From positions 1-40,975 of the forward strand of contig JANSYF010000027.1 of the NCBI GenBank assembly GCA_024742575.1: a stretch of 40,975 nt of DNA. The letters run 5' to 3'. The DNA comes from Paracoccaceae bacterium. Its GTDB lineage: Bacteria; Pseudomonadota; Alphaproteobacteria; Rhodobacterales; Rhodobacteraceae. Shown here one piece after another: positions 1 to 7,920 of the stretch (within the stretch, counting starts at the first letter, position 1; each line of letters begins with the position of its first letter). The notes under the pieces were generated by a model. The model had not been told where the DNA came from, did no database searches, and saw nothing but the letters and a program-made list of their open reading frames with translations. The translations under genes were made by a program, and so were the position numbers.

Positions 1-54
1 CATCGCTCGAAGATCGCCCGCCGACACGTCTTTCCGTGTGATTTCAACTGCCAT
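1..54 (-). mobile_element. N-terminus of a probable IS630-family transposase (cut by left edge)
   Basis: Only the first 18 codons are inside the window, reading MAVEITRKDVSAGDLRAM on the minus strand from an ATG at 52-54. A good GGAGG Shine-Dalgarno lies just upstream. From memory, this N-terminus closely resembles a widespread alphaproteobacterial IS630-type transposase whose next residues form a helix-turn-helix (RRMLALALVLEG-like). That continuation cannot be seen here, so the call rests on 18 residues. The terminal inverted repeat should lie between about 55 and 170, where two palindromic stretches occur (81-108 and 151-170). The other end is outside the window, so no repeat or TA target duplication can be confirmed. 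Confidence 0.5.
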
Positions 55-150
55 CAAAGCCTCCATCGTTTGAAGACAGTGATTCAGATTTTTCTGCAGA
101 AGGGAATCCTCTGCGAGTCAAACAATCAGGCCGTTGGTATTAATGGGTGT

Positions 151-170
151 ACTGCCTAGTCTAGGTCAGT
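151..170. repeat. Near-perfect inverted repeat before hydantoinase gene
   Basis: ACTGCCTAG and CTAGGTCAGT flank a single T. The arms are complementary apart from one extra base. The repeat sits 17 bases before the start codon at 187, between the transposase fragment and the hydantoinase gene. It could be part of an insertion-sequence end or a dimeric regulator site; nothing in the sequence decides between them. A second palindromic stretch (GATTC at 81-85, TTCTGCAGAA at 92-101, GAATC at 104-108) lies closer to the transposase. Confidence 0.4.
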
Positions 171-186
171 CGCAGGAGGCGGGTTT

Positions 187-2196
187 ATGGCGATTCTACT
201 GGGTGTGGACACCGGCGGTACGTACACCGACGCCGTTCTGATGCGCGACGAAGACTCGGTGATTGCCAGTGCCAAGGCGCTGACGACGCGGCAGGATCTG
301 GCCATCGGTGTGCGTGAGGCGGTGAAGGCGGTGCTTGCGGAGTCGTTAGTGTCTCCGGGTGACATTGCTTTGGCGTCGCTGTCGACGACTTTGGCGACGA
401 ATGCGCTTGTCGAAGGGCAGGGTGCGCGTGTGGCGTTGATCTATATCGGGTTTTCCGAACGGGATCTTGCGGCGCAGGGGCTGGCCGAGGCTTTGGCGGG
501 CGACCCAGTGCTGGTGACCGCTGGTGGACACAATCATAGTGGGGTTGAGGTTGCGCCTTTGGACGTGGCGTTGATCGCTGACTGGGCGGCAGCGCAAGAC
601 GTTTCAGCCTTTGCCATTGCGGCGCAGTTTGGTACCCGGAATCCGGAACATGAGGTGGCGGCACGCGAAGCTGTGCGTAGGGCGACCGGGCGGCCTGTTA
701 CATGTTCACATGAATTGTCGGCCAAACTGGGGGGGCCGAAGCGGGCACTGACGGCAGTGCTGAATGCGCGGCTGATCGGGTTGACACATCGTCTTATCGG
801 GCGGGCCGAGGGCGCGTTACGCGAGTTGGGGATTGATGCGCCACTCATGGTGGTGCGTGGTGATGGGGCGCTGATGTCGGCGGCGCAAGCGCAGGAGCGG
901 CCGATCGAGACCATTCTGAGCGGGCCTGCCGCCTCTATCGTCGGCGCGCGCTGGTTGACCGGGGCGGATCAGGCGCTTGTGTCGGATATCGGTGGCACGA
1001 CAACCGACATCGCCGTGCTGCGCAATGGACAGCCAGTGATCGACCCGGACGGTGCGCGCGTTGGGCCGCATCGCACCATGGTCGAAGCGGTGGCGATGCG
1101 CACCCATGGGTTGGGTGGTGACAGCGAGGTGCATTTAACCAGTCAGGGTTTGACGGGTGGTGTGACCCTTGGGCCGCGCCGTGTGCTGCCGGTGGCCTTG
1201 GTGGCGCAGGACGCGCCCGAAGTGGTGCACAAGGCGCTAGACGAGCAGATGAACCGCCCAGTTCCCGGCGAATACGATGCGCGGTTTGTACGTAGGGTCG
1301 AGGGGCAGGATGGTGTGAGCTTGCCAGAACGCGCGCAGGCGGTGCTTGATCGGATCACCGTTGCGCCGAAGCCCTTGGGTTCTGTTGTTCGGACGCGGCT
1401 TGAAGCACAGTCGTTACGACTTTTGGTGTCGCGCGGGTTGGTGCAGTTGGCTGGGCCGACGCCGACAGATGCGCTGCACGTGCTGGGGCGGTTCACCCAT
1501 TGGGATGCGACCGCGTCGGAAAAGGCGCTGGCCCTGTTGGCGCGCAACCGCGCCGGATCGGGGGAACGGCATGCCCAAAATCCGCAAGAGATGGCCCAGC
1601 AGATTGTTGATGCGCTGACCCGCGCGACCAGCACCGTGCTTTTGGAGGCGGCGTTTGCCGAGGATGGGATGGATGATCCCTCTGCGCTTGCCATCCATCC
1701 GCTGATGGAGCGCGGGTTGCGACAGATGCCGGGATTGGTGCGCCTGACCGCTGGGCTGGGTGTGCCGGTGGTAGGTTTGGGTGCGTCTGCGCAGACGACC
1801 TATCCGGCGGTTGGGCAGTTTTTGAATGCCGAGATGCTGCTGCCGGAACATGGCGATGTGGCCAATGCGATCGGTGCGGTGACAGGGCGTATTCGGATGC
1901 TGCGCGAAGGTTTGGTCAGCAGCCCATCCGAGGGGTTGTTCCGGGCACATCTGCCAGACGCACCGCAGGACTTTAGAGATTCCAATGCTGCGATTGCAAT
2001 GCTGGAGGCAACTTTGATTGCGGCGGCGACTGAAGATGCCGAAGCGGCAGGTGCGGCATCTGTGCATGTGCAGGTCTGGCGAGAGGTCAAACGGGCCGAG
2101 ATCGAAGCCCGCGAGATGTTTGTAGAGGCACGGATCGTGGTCGAAGCCACAGGTCGGCCCCGGATTACTGCTCACGCGGGCGAGACCGGGCTGTAA
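187..2196 (+). CDS. Hydantoinase A / oxoprolinase-type ATPase
   Basis: This 669-residue protein belongs to the HyuA family, whose members use ATP to open hydantoin, oxoproline or related cyclic amides; some are acetone carboxylase-type subunits. The N-terminal actin-like nucleotide site is visible as DTGGTYTDA (8-16), with a SGPAAS loop (245-250) and a second phosphate motif DIGGTTTDI (267-275). The length is close to the roughly 650-700 residues usual for the family. The start is set by an AGGAGG at 173-178. The usual HyuB partner is not downstream: the next gene is msrB. The protein therefore either works alone or pairs with a subunit encoded elsewhere, and the substrate cannot be told from sequence. 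It lies beside a transposase fragment, so an original partner could have been lost by rearrangement; that is inference. Confidence 0.85.
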   Translation: MAILLGVDTGGTYTDAVLMRDEDSVIASAKALTTRQDLAIGVREAVKAVLAESLVSPGDIALASLSTTLATNALVEGQGARVALIYIGFSERDLAAQGLAEALAGDPVLVTAGGHNHSGVEVAPLDVALIADWAAAQDVSAFAIAAQFGTRNPEHEVAAREAVRRATGRPVTCSHELSAKLGGPKRALTAVLNARLIGLTHRLIGRAEGALRELGIDAPLMVVRGDGALMSAAQAQERPIETILSGPAASIVGARWLTGADQALVSDIGGTTTDIAVLRNGQPVIDPDGARVGPHRTMVEAVAMRTHGLGGDSEVHLTSQGLTGGVTLGPRRVLPVALVAQDAPEVVHKALDEQMNRPVPGEYDARFVRRVEGQDGVSLPERAQAVLDRITVAPKPLGSVVRTRLEAQSLRLLVSRGLVQLAGPTPTDALHVLGRFTHWDATASEKALALLARNRAGSGERHAQNPQEMAQQIVDALTRATSTVLLEAAFAEDGMDDPSALAIHPLMERGLRQMPGLVRLTAGLGVPVVGLGASAQTTYPAVGQFLNAEMLLPEHGDVANAIGAVTGRIRMLREGLVSSPSEGLFRAHLPDAPQDFRDSNAAIAMLEATLIAAATEDAEAAGAASVHVQVWREVKRAEIEAREMFVEARIVVEATGRPRITAHAGETGL

Positions 2197-2202
2197 CAAG
2201 GG

Positions 2203-2232
2203 TTGGACTTACGGTTGCGCGCGCCATTTATA
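2203..2232 (+). promoter_or_regulatory. Possible sigma70-type promoter for msrBA
   Basis: TTGGAC (2203-2208) and TTTATA (2227-2232) are separated by 18 bases and lie about 30 bases before the msrB start. The match is moderate and the position fits. It begins only 6 bases after the hydantoinase stop, so msrBA could be transcribed separately from it. Confidence 0.35.
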
Positions 2233-2260
2233 GTGTCCAGACGTCGAATGGAGGTGCCCT

Positions 2261-2710
2261 ATGGCCAAGTACGAAAAGAACCCGGACGTGATCGCAACGC
2301 TGTCGCCGGAGCAGTTCTACGTCACGCAGGAAAGCGGGACAGAGCGACCGGGCACTGGCGCGTATCTCGACAACAAGGAACCCGGCATCTACGTTGATAT
2401 CGTGAGCGGTGAGCCGTTGTTTGCAAGTGCGGACAAGTACGAGTCGGGCTGTGGTTGGCCCAGCTTTACCAAGCCGATCGAAACCGCGCATATCAATGAA
2501 TTGCGCGATATGTCCCACGGGATGATCCGCACCGAGGTGCGTTCGGCCCATGGTGACAGCCATCTGGGTCACGTGTTTCCGGATGGTCCGCAAGACCGGG
2601 GCGGTTTGCGGTATTGCATCAATTCCGCCAGCCTGCGGTTCATCCATCGTGATGACATGGCAGCCGAAGGCTATGGCGCTTATCTGGATCAAGTGGAGGA
2701 TGTGGTATGA
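2261..2710 (+). CDS. msrB: Peptide-methionine (R)-S-oxide reductase MsrB
   Basis: MsrB reduces the R epimer of methionine sulfoxide in oxidised proteins, using thioredoxin for recycling. The protein has 149 residues with the family blocks GCGWPSF (63-69), DSHLGHVF (99-106) and RYCIN (117-121). Cys119 is the catalytic thiol and Cys64 the likely resolving thiol. The CxxC pairs that bind zinc in many MsrB proteins are absent: the position is SGEP rather than CGxP. This is therefore the zinc-free form. There is no signal peptide, so it is cytosolic. A GGAGG at 2250-2254 sets the start. It overlaps msrA by ATGA, indicating translational coupling of repair for both sulfoxide epimers. Confidence 0.96.
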   Translation: MAKYEKNPDVIATLSPEQFYVTQESGTERPGTGAYLDNKEPGIYVDIVSGEPLFASADKYESGCGWPSFTKPIETAHINELRDMSHGMIRTEVRSAHGDSHLGHVFPDGPQDRGGLRYCINSASLRFIHRDDMAAEGYGAYLDQVEDVV

Positions 2711-3213
2711 CTGAACGTGCAGTACTGGCCGGTGGCTGTTTCTGGGGGATGCAGGATCTGATTCGTAAACTGCCCGGCGTTCTGGAAACCCGCGTCGGCT
2801 ATACGGGTGGGGATGTTTCCAACGCGACCTATCGCAATCACGGCACCCATGCCGAGGGGATTGAGATCATTTTCGATCCGTCGGTTATTTCGTATCGCAA
2901 GCTTCTGGAGTTTTTCTTTCAAATCCACGATCCCACCACGCCGAACCGGCAGGGCAATGACCGCGGTCTCAGCTACCGCTCGGCGATCTACTATGTAGAT
3001 GAGGCGCAGAAAGACTGTGCTGTCGATACAATTGCCGATGTGAATGCCAGCGGCATCTGGCCGGGAAGGGTTGTGACAGAGGTCGAACCTGTAGGTGATT
3101 TCTGGGAAGCGGAGGCCGAGCATCAGGATTACCTTGAACGGTTCCCAAACGGCTATACCTGCCATTTCCCACGCGCGGATTGGGTGTTGCCCAAGCGGGA
3201 CGCGGCCGAGTAA
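2707..3213 (+). CDS. msrA: Peptide-methionine (S)-S-oxide reductase MsrA
   Basis: MsrA reduces the S epimer of methionine sulfoxide, complementing MsrB. The 168-residue protein begins with the diagnostic GGCFWG block (9-14); Cys11 is the catalytic thiol. It continues with GYTGG, the GTHAEGIEI block and YRSAIYY, all standard for MsrA. Its start codon overlaps the msrB stop (ATGA, 2707-2710). There is no export signal. Together with msrB it forms a two-gene oxidative-damage repair operon closed by the hairpin at 3234-3259. Confidence 0.96.
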   Translation: MTERAVLAGGCFWGMQDLIRKLPGVLETRVGYTGGDVSNATYRNHGTHAEGIEIIFDPSVISYRKLLEFFFQIHDPTTPNRQGNDRGLSYRSAIYYVDEAQKDCAVDTIADVNASGIWPGRVVTEVEPVGDFWEAEAEHQDYLERFPNGYTCHFPRADWVLPKRDAAE

Positions 3214-3233
3214 GTGACGCCCTGAGACTTGGA

Positions 3234-3268
3234 GCGGACCGGGTTTTGTGCCGGTCCGCGCCTTTCTA
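3234..3268 (+). terminator. Hairpin after msrBA
   Basis: GCGGACCGG (3234-3242) and CCGGTCCGC (3251-3259) form a perfect 9-bp stem with an 8-base loop, followed by the weak pyrimidine tract GCCTTTCT. It stands between the convergent msrA and glyoxalase-like genes and probably terminates msrBA. The short T run makes it weaker than the other terminators in this window. Confidence 0.65.
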
Positions 3269-3271
3269 TGA

Positions 3272-3703
3272 TTAGGAGTTCGCCTTAGCGACGACCAATT
3301 GCGGCACTCCGTCCGATGTTTTTCGATGGCTCTGTCCGTCCTCACCAAGCGTGCCGCGAATGCGGTGACGCCAGTTTGAAAAACTTTCGAACCTGACCGT
3401 ATCAATAGGGTTATCAAGTTTGATCTCAATCTGGCGAAGATGTGCCGGACCTGACAGGGCGATGATGTTGCCTTTGAACACTTGCCCGAGATATTGACCC
3501 GACACGTGGTCGCCTAGTGCGAGTTCGGTTGGCGCGTTTCTTTGAGTCAACCGCGCATTCAGGGTATTCCAATCGCGTGCCCCATGCTGTCGTGCGATCA
3601 GCTCAAGTGCTTGTGCATGGTTCACGATTGTACCAGTCGCTTGCAGCGCTTGCCGCAGCGCTTTGGCCTGAGTTTTTGCGGTTTCAATAGAGAGATGTGT
3701 CAT
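3272..3703 (-). CDS. Small glyoxalase-superfamily-related protein
   Basis: The 143-residue protein has an N-terminal helical segment (SIETAKTQAKALRQAL, then HAQALELIARQHGARDWNTLNA). From memory this is typical of proteins annotated as glyoxalase superfamily proteins (a Glyoxalase_8-like domain). A beta-rich C-terminal half follows (about 65-143). No metal-binding glyoxalase residues can be assigned, so enzymatic activity is not implied. The start at 3703 is chosen because GGAGG lies four bases upstream (3708-3712). A longer reading to 3790 adds a basic, compositionally odd stretch and is less likely. It is transcribed towards msrA and stands alone. Its function is unknown. Confidence 0.7.
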   Translation of the reverse strand: MTHLSIETAKTQAKALRQALQATGTIVNHAQALELIARQHGARDWNTLNARLTQRNAPTELALGDHVSGQYLGQVFKGNIIALSGPAHLRQIEIKLDNPIDTVRFESFSNWRHRIRGTLGEDGQSHRKTSDGVPQLVVAKANS

Positions 3704-3802
3704 AACACCTCCGGTTTGGTCTTGGTTGCTTGATTGCCCCATGGTGGGGTCACATTTTGTGTGATGGCGTGTCGATCTGACATTGCTCACGTCTCCAGAG
3801 AG

Positions 3803-3848
3803 GCATTTCGGATGGGGAGGGAGCCTGCGTTGCCCACCTGCGAAATGC
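3803..3848. repeat. Inverted repeat in leader of the glyoxalase-like gene
   Basis: GCATTTCG (3803-3810) and CGAAATGC (3841-3848) are perfect 8-bp arms around a 30-base loop. On the minus strand the loop carries CTCCCTCCCC, a pyrimidine run complementary to Shine-Dalgarno sequences. It lies about 100 bases before the start at 3703, in the otherwise featureless gap 3704-3993. No T tract follows in either direction, so it is not a normal terminator. Confidence 0.4.
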
Positions 3849-3993
3849 TTCGAGGGTGAGAAGGTCTTTTAATTCCGAACTTCACCGTGACTTGCGTCTG
3901 CAGGCGGCAGGTGTCCGGCACCTGAAGACGCTCGTACACCTTTGGCAATGGCTAGGCAACTGCATGCATAGGTCAAGAGGTAGACAGGTGTGT

Positions 3994-4605
3994 TCAGGCT
4001 TTCTTGCCACCGATCTTTGGCTCGGTCCCCGCCTTGAGACGCGCAAGGTTTTCGCGGTGTCGCCAGATGATCAGTAGTGCAAGGATCAACGTTAGGAAAA
4101 ACACCTGTCCCTGACCGATCAAGAGACACCATAGTGTTGACCATGATGCCGCGACCAGCGCCGACAGGCTGGAAATCCGGCTGATGACCGCAGTGGCAAG
4201 CCATGTGGCACAGGCCAGAAGGCCAACTGGCCAGGCAAGGGCGAGCATCAGACCAAGAAAGGTTGCGACTCCTTTGCCGCCCTTGAAACCTAGCCAGATT
4301 GGGAAGCAATGGCCAAGAAAGGCCGCCAGTGCCGCGATCTGTGCAGCACCTTCTCCGGCGAACTCCCGTGCCAGCAAAACCGCCACCGCGCCTTTGGCCC
4401 CGTCCAGCAAGAGTGTGGCGGCAGCAGCCCCCTTATTTCCAGTGCGCAGCACGTTGGTTGCGCCGATATTGCCTGACCCGATTTCGCGGAGGTTTCCGAG
4501 GCCCATGGTTTTGGTCAGCAGCAGTCCAAACGGAATGGAGCCAAGCAGGTAGCCGACCACTGCCCAAAGGGCATAGAGTGCGAGGCCTGTCTCAAGCGTT
4601 GGCAT
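3994..4605 (-). CDS. plsY: Glycerol-3-phosphate acyltransferase PlsY
   Basis: PlsY is the inner-membrane enzyme that transfers the acyl group from acyl-phosphate to glycerol-3-phosphate, the first step of phospholipid synthesis. The 203-residue protein shows GSIPFG (22-27), GSGNIGATN (43-51) and GHCFPIWLGFKGGKGVAT (98-115), the conserved PlsY blocks facing the active site. Multiple hydrophobic segments fit the usual membrane topology. It is the last gene of a minus-strand operon: its ATG overlaps the stop of the dihydroorotase-like gene by one base (TGATG at 4603-4607). This ties phospholipid synthesis to pyrimidine genes, at least transcriptionally. The C-terminus is a lysine-rich cytosolic tail. 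Confidence 0.96.
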   Translation of the reverse strand: MPTLETGLALYALWAVVGYLLGSIPFGLLLTKTMGLGNLREIGSGNIGATNVLRTGNKGAAAATLLLDGAKGAVAVLLAREFAGEGAAQIAALAAFLGHCFPIWLGFKGGKGVATFLGLMLALAWPVGLLACATWLATAVISRISSLSALVAASWSTLWCLLIGQGQVFFLTLILALLIIWRHRENLARLKAGTEPKIGGKKA

Positions 4606-5900
4606 CAGGTGCTCCGGTAGACCGAGGTTCCGCTGACAAAGGTTTCCAGAACCTTACCCTGCAAGCGCGCGCCGTCAAAGGGCGTGTTTTTCGACTTGGA
4701 CAGCAGTTTGAAGCGATCAAGAACTATAGGTTTGTCGGGGTCGAAAAGAACCAGATCGGCAGGCGCACCTTTGGTCAGACGCCCGCACTCAAGGCCCATC
4801 CGTTTCGCCGGGTTCAGCGACAGCGCGCGGAACAGCGTCGGCAGATCCAGATCGCCGGAATGATAGAGGCGCATCAGCACCGGTAGCATGGTTTCCAGAC
4901 CCACGGCACCGCTGGCCGCTTCCTCGAAAGGTAGTCGTTTGCTTTCCTCGTCCTGCGGCGTGTGGAACGATCCGATCACGTCGATCAGGCCGGATTTCAC
5001 CGCCTCGACGACCGCCTGTCGGTCATCTTCGGCCCGTAGTGGCGGCTTGACCTTGAAGAAGGTGCGGTAGTCGGCAACGTCGTATTCATTGAGCGTCAGG
5101 TGGTGCATCGACACGCCAGCTGTCACGTCGAACCCGTTGCGTTTGGCCCGTTCCAGTGCGGGCAGGGCGCGGGTCGTGGTGATTTGGTCAGCGTGATAGC
5201 GCACGCCAGTCATTTCGACCATCGCTATATCCCGGTCCAGCCCCATGCGTTCCGCCATTGGCGTGACGCTGGGCAGGCCGCGCAGGGATGCGAATTTGCC
5301 TGACGTGGTGGCAGCACCTGCCGACAGGTTGGGTTCCTGCGGATGACCGACGATCAATGCACCCAATGCGCGGGCATAGGTCATCGCGCGGCTAAGCACT
5401 TTGGTGTCGCGCACAACGCGGTCACAATCGGTAAAGGCAACTGCCCCGGCATCCATCAGGAACCCGATCTCGGTCATCTCGCGTCCATCACGACCCTTTG
5501 TCAGTGCGGCCATCGGCAGGACGTGCACAGGCGCCGCCTCGTTCGCGCGGCGGCGCACAAATTCCAGTGTTTCGGGTGTGTCGATGGCGGGTGTGGTGTC
5601 GGGACGGGTGACGATGGTGGTCACTCCACCCGCTGCAGCCGCCTGACCCGCCGAGCCATAGCTTTCCTTGTGCCGTTCGCCGGGTTCGCAAATCTTGACG
5701 CCGATATCGACAATGCCGGGTGCAAGGTACTTCCCACCTGCGTCGCGGCGGTTTTCGGAGGGAACGTTGTCTGTGCTGATTTCGGGTGTCGGTGTGTCGA
5801 ACACTTCGGCGATCACGCCATTGCGGATCAGGACAGCCCCCAACGTGACCTCGGACGCCTCTGGATCGACGAGGCGGGCATTGGTGATGAGAATGGTCAT
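4605..5900 (-). CDS. pyrX: Dihydroorotase-like protein lacking catalytic residues (PyrX type)
   Basis: This 431-residue amidohydrolase-fold protein resembles class I dihydroorotase throughout and would be auto-annotated as PyrC. Two hallmark sites are changed. The metal-binding PGxxDxHxHLREPG block reads PGIVDIGVKICEPG (61-74), so both His ligands are replaced, by Gly67 and Lys69. The catalytic Asp of the usual TDHAPH block is Phe312 in SFHTPQ (311-316). Other landmarks remain (FTDCD at 156-160, GHPQE at 185-189, MHHL at 265-268). In Pseudomonas, an inactive dihydroorotase homologue beside pyrB is needed to assemble aspartate transcarbamoylase. By analogy this is probably a structural PyrB partner, with the true dihydroorotase encoded elsewhere. 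It lies in the pyrB operon. Confidence 0.85.
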   Translation of the reverse strand: MTILITNARLVDPEASEVTLGAVLIRNGVIAEVFDTPTPEISTDNVPSENRRDAGGKYLAPGIVDIGVKICEPGERHKESYGSAGQAAAAGGVTTIVTRPDTTPAIDTPETLEFVRRRANEAAPVHVLPMAALTKGRDGREMTEIGFLMDAGAVAFTDCDRVVRDTKVLSRAMTYARALGALIVGHPQEPNLSAGAATTSGKFASLRGLPSVTPMAERMGLDRDIAMVEMTGVRYHADQITTTRALPALERAKRNGFDVTAGVSMHHLTLNEYDVADYRTFFKVKPPLRAEDDRQAVVEAVKSGLIDVIGSFHTPQDEESKRLPFEEAASGAVGLETMLPVLMRLYHSGDLDLPTLFRALSLNPAKRMGLECGRLTKGAPADLVLFDPDKPIVLDRFKLLSKSKNTPFDGARLQGKVLETFVSGTSVYRST

Positions 5901-5901
5901 G

Positions 5902-6291
5902 TCACGCCGCCTGTTTCTGACGCGCTGCGTTGATCTGCTCGATCACCGCTTTCGTGTCTGGCTGGTATTTGATGAGGTGTTTGTTACCGGACTGGGTGAT
6001 AATCTGTACCGATCCTGCAATCGTTCGCACCTTGGTGATTTCATCAAGTCGCGCCTTGCGTTCATATGGACCGGTTAGGCTGGTGCTGTTCATCGTCCAA
6101 ACCTCGTCCATAACCTCGTCCGCCATGTACCATCCGCGCAAGGCAACGGCAGCGAATCCACCAACTGCGCCGGTCCAGATATGCGGATTGTCGAGCAACC
6201 AGAGGATCAACATCCCTGCTGCCATCGCAAACGCCGTCATCACGGCATGGGCGCGGATATAGGTTGCCATATCAGGTTTGAATTCGATCAT
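5902..6291 (-). CDS. Small membrane protein with bacterial PH-like domain
   Basis: The 129-residue protein has a short cytosolic N-terminus, two closely spaced membrane segments (about 14-33 and 38-53) and a C-terminal stretch about 65-125. In that stretch, strand-rich sequence (VWTMNSTSLTGPYERKARLDEITKVRTIAGSVQIITQ) ending in a helix resembles the bacterial PH domain found behind paired membrane helices. No enzyme motif is present. It ends one base before the start of the dihydroorotase-like gene and starts 18 bases after its upstream neighbour, so it belongs to the pyrB operon. A role in pyrimidine metabolism is not evident from the sequence. It could help localise or regulate the neighbours at the membrane, which is speculation. 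Confidence 0.75.
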   Translation of the reverse strand: MIEFKPDMATYIRAHAVMTAFAMAAGMLILWLLDNPHIWTGAVGGFAAVALRGWYMADEVMDEVWTMNSTSLTGPYERKARLDEITKVRTIAGSVQIITQSGNKHLIKYQPDTKAVIEQINAARQKQAA

Positions 6292-6309
6292 AAGAACTTT
6301 CGGCGGTAC

Positions 6310-6858
6310 TTAATTAAGCATGAAACGGGCGACGATGATCGCAAGCGGGATCAGGACAAACAGGCCGACAACGACCCACAAACCTATGTTCGATTTGGGG
6401 CTGCTGCCGCCGGAAACGGTGCCGACAACGCCTTTGGCCGAATTCGTGCGGATTGGCGCGGCGGTTGTCGCGGTTTTAGGTTCATTGAACGTGCCGATCC
6501 AGCGCAGCGGGTTCGAGATCGTCAGGTCTTGTTCTGTGTGGTCAAACGCCTGCGACGGCAGCACAAGCGCAAATCCCGTTAATGCATCCAGCCGCGACCG
6601 CATCGCCTGAAAATCTTTACCTGTCACGTCATGTGCATTGATCAGGTATTGCGACAGGGACATATCGCCAAGATCGCGGATGTCGATAACCTCGACAAAT
6701 GCGGATCGCAGGATTTTTGCCCCAAGCGCATATTGCAAAGGCCATTCGCCTGTCCCGGCTTGCGTCGTGAACCGTTCGACGGCTTCGCGTGGCAAGTCGA
6801 TGTGAAACACCCGCACCACGCCGCGTTCGCTGCTTTTGATGTGCATGCTTGTGTTCAC
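6310..6858 (-). CDS. Unknown protein with C-terminal membrane anchor, in pyrB operon
   Basis: I do not recognise a family for this 182-residue protein. The first 125 residues are a soluble, mixed alpha/beta region with no Cys. A low-complexity Thr/Ser/Gly/Pro linker follows (about 126-155), then one hydrophobic segment (about 157-179) that ends the protein: a tail-anchored layout with the soluble part in the cytosol. The first codon is GTG at 6858, overlapping the pyrB stop (GTGA). An ATG at 6846 is an alternative start that costs four residues. The tight coupling to pyrB suggests a function related to aspartate transcarbamoylase, but nothing in the sequence proves it. Confidence 0.72.
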   Translation of the reverse strand: MNTSMHIKSSERGVVRVFHIDLPREAVERFTTQAGTGEWPLQYALGAKILRSAFVEVIDIRDLGDMSLSQYLINAHDVTGKDFQAMRSRLDALTGFALVLPSQAFDHTEQDLTISNPLRWIGTFNEPKTATTAAPIRTNSAKGVVGTVSGGSSPKSNIGLWVVVGLFVLIPLAIIVARFMLN

Positions 6859-7820
6859 ACCATCACGCTTTCGGTTTGCGCCTCGCGTCTTTCGCGAAGT
6901 GATCGTGCCAAGAGGTCCATGGCGGCCATACGCACGGCCACACCCATTTCCACCTGTTCCTGAATGACCGACCGATTGATGTCGTCGGCCAGTGTGCCGT
7001 CGATCTCGACCCCACGGTTCATCGGGCCCGGATGCATGATGATTGCATCTTCCTTGGCATGACTCAGCTTTTCTGCATCCAAGCCATAGCGGTGGTAGTA
7101 TTCCCGTTCGGACGGGATGAACCCCCCATCCATCCGTTCTTTTTGCAGCCGGAGCATCATGACGACATCAACGTCCTTGAGTCCCTCGCGCATATCCTCG
7201 AACACTTCGACCCCGAACTCGCCGATCCCCGATGGCATCAGCGTCGGTGGACCAACAAGGCGTACGCGGTTTTCCATCTTGCCCAGCAGCAGGATGTTCG
7301 ACCGTGCGACGCGGCTGTGAGAGATGTCGCCGCAGATGGCGATCGAAAGTCGGTGCAGACGACCCTTGGCGCGACGGATGGTCAGCGCGTCAAGCAACGC
7401 CTGTGTCGGATGTTCGTGCTTCCCATCACCAGCGTTCAGAACCGCGCAGTTCACCTTTTGCGACAGCAGGTCTACCGCGCCCGAGTGTGGGTGACGCACG
7501 ACCAAAAGATCGGGATGCATCGCGTTCAGCGTAAGGGCAGTGTCGATCAGGGTCTCGCCCTTCTTCACCGACGACGCTTGCATCGCCATGTTCATCACAT
7601 CCGCCCCCAGACGCTTGCCTGCCAGTTCGAAACTGGCCTGCGTCCGGGTAGAGTTTTCAAAGAACATGTTGATCTGCGTCATGCCCGCCAAAACATCGGT
7701 GCTGGGCGTTCTTTTGCGGTTTCTGTCGGCATATTGATCCGACAGATCCAGCAGGGTGGTGATTTCGTCAGGGCGGAGGGGTTCGATCCCAAGCAGGTGT
7801 CGTTGATCGAAACGCATCAT
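6855..7820 (-). CDS. pyrB: Aspartate carbamoyltransferase catalytic subunit
   Basis: PyrB condenses carbamoyl phosphate with aspartate, the committed step of pyrimidine synthesis. Visible are the carbamoyl-phosphate loop FFENSTRT (about 53-60), the SSVKKGET lysine loop, HPTQALLD (about 137-144) and the C-terminal HPGPMNRG aspartate loop. The start is ATG 7820 (or the adjacent ATG 7817), giving 321 residues, normal for the family; a weak AAAAGG precedes it. A reading extended to 8015 would overlap the divergent uracil glycosylase gene and is rejected. No pyrI regulatory gene is nearby; a dihydroorotase-like PyrX partner lies three genes downstream, as expected for the Pseudomonas-type dodecameric enzyme. 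Confidence 0.95.
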   Translation of the reverse strand: MMRFDQRHLLGIEPLRPDEITTLLDLSDQYADRNRKRTPSTDVLAGMTQINMFFENSTRTQASFELAGKRLGADVMNMAMQASSVKKGETLIDTALTLNAMHPDLLVVRHPHSGAVDLLSQKVNCAVLNAGDGKHEHPTQALLDALTIRRAKGRLHRLSIAICGDISHSRVARSNILLLGKMENRVRLVGPPTLMPSGIGEFGVEVFEDMREGLKDVDVVMMLRLQKERMDGGFIPSEREYYHRYGLDAEKLSHAKEDAIIMHPGPMNRGVEIDGTLADDINRSVIQEQVEMGVAVRMAAMDLLARSLRERREAQTESVMV

Positions 7821-7920
7821 CAAGCCTTTTCGGAGTGGTCGGCTGCTTATAGAAACTGCACCGTCGCGCGGCAAGTCCGTGTTCCCTTTTGCGCGACACA
7901 ATGCCGGGATAGAGTGCCTT

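Noticed and set aside
2203..2397. 64-codon frame overlapping msrB
   Set aside because: No ribosome site; overlaps msrB in another frame.
3856..4077. 73-codon plus-strand frame before plsY
   Set aside because: No ribosome site and runs into plsY antisense; no recognisable features.
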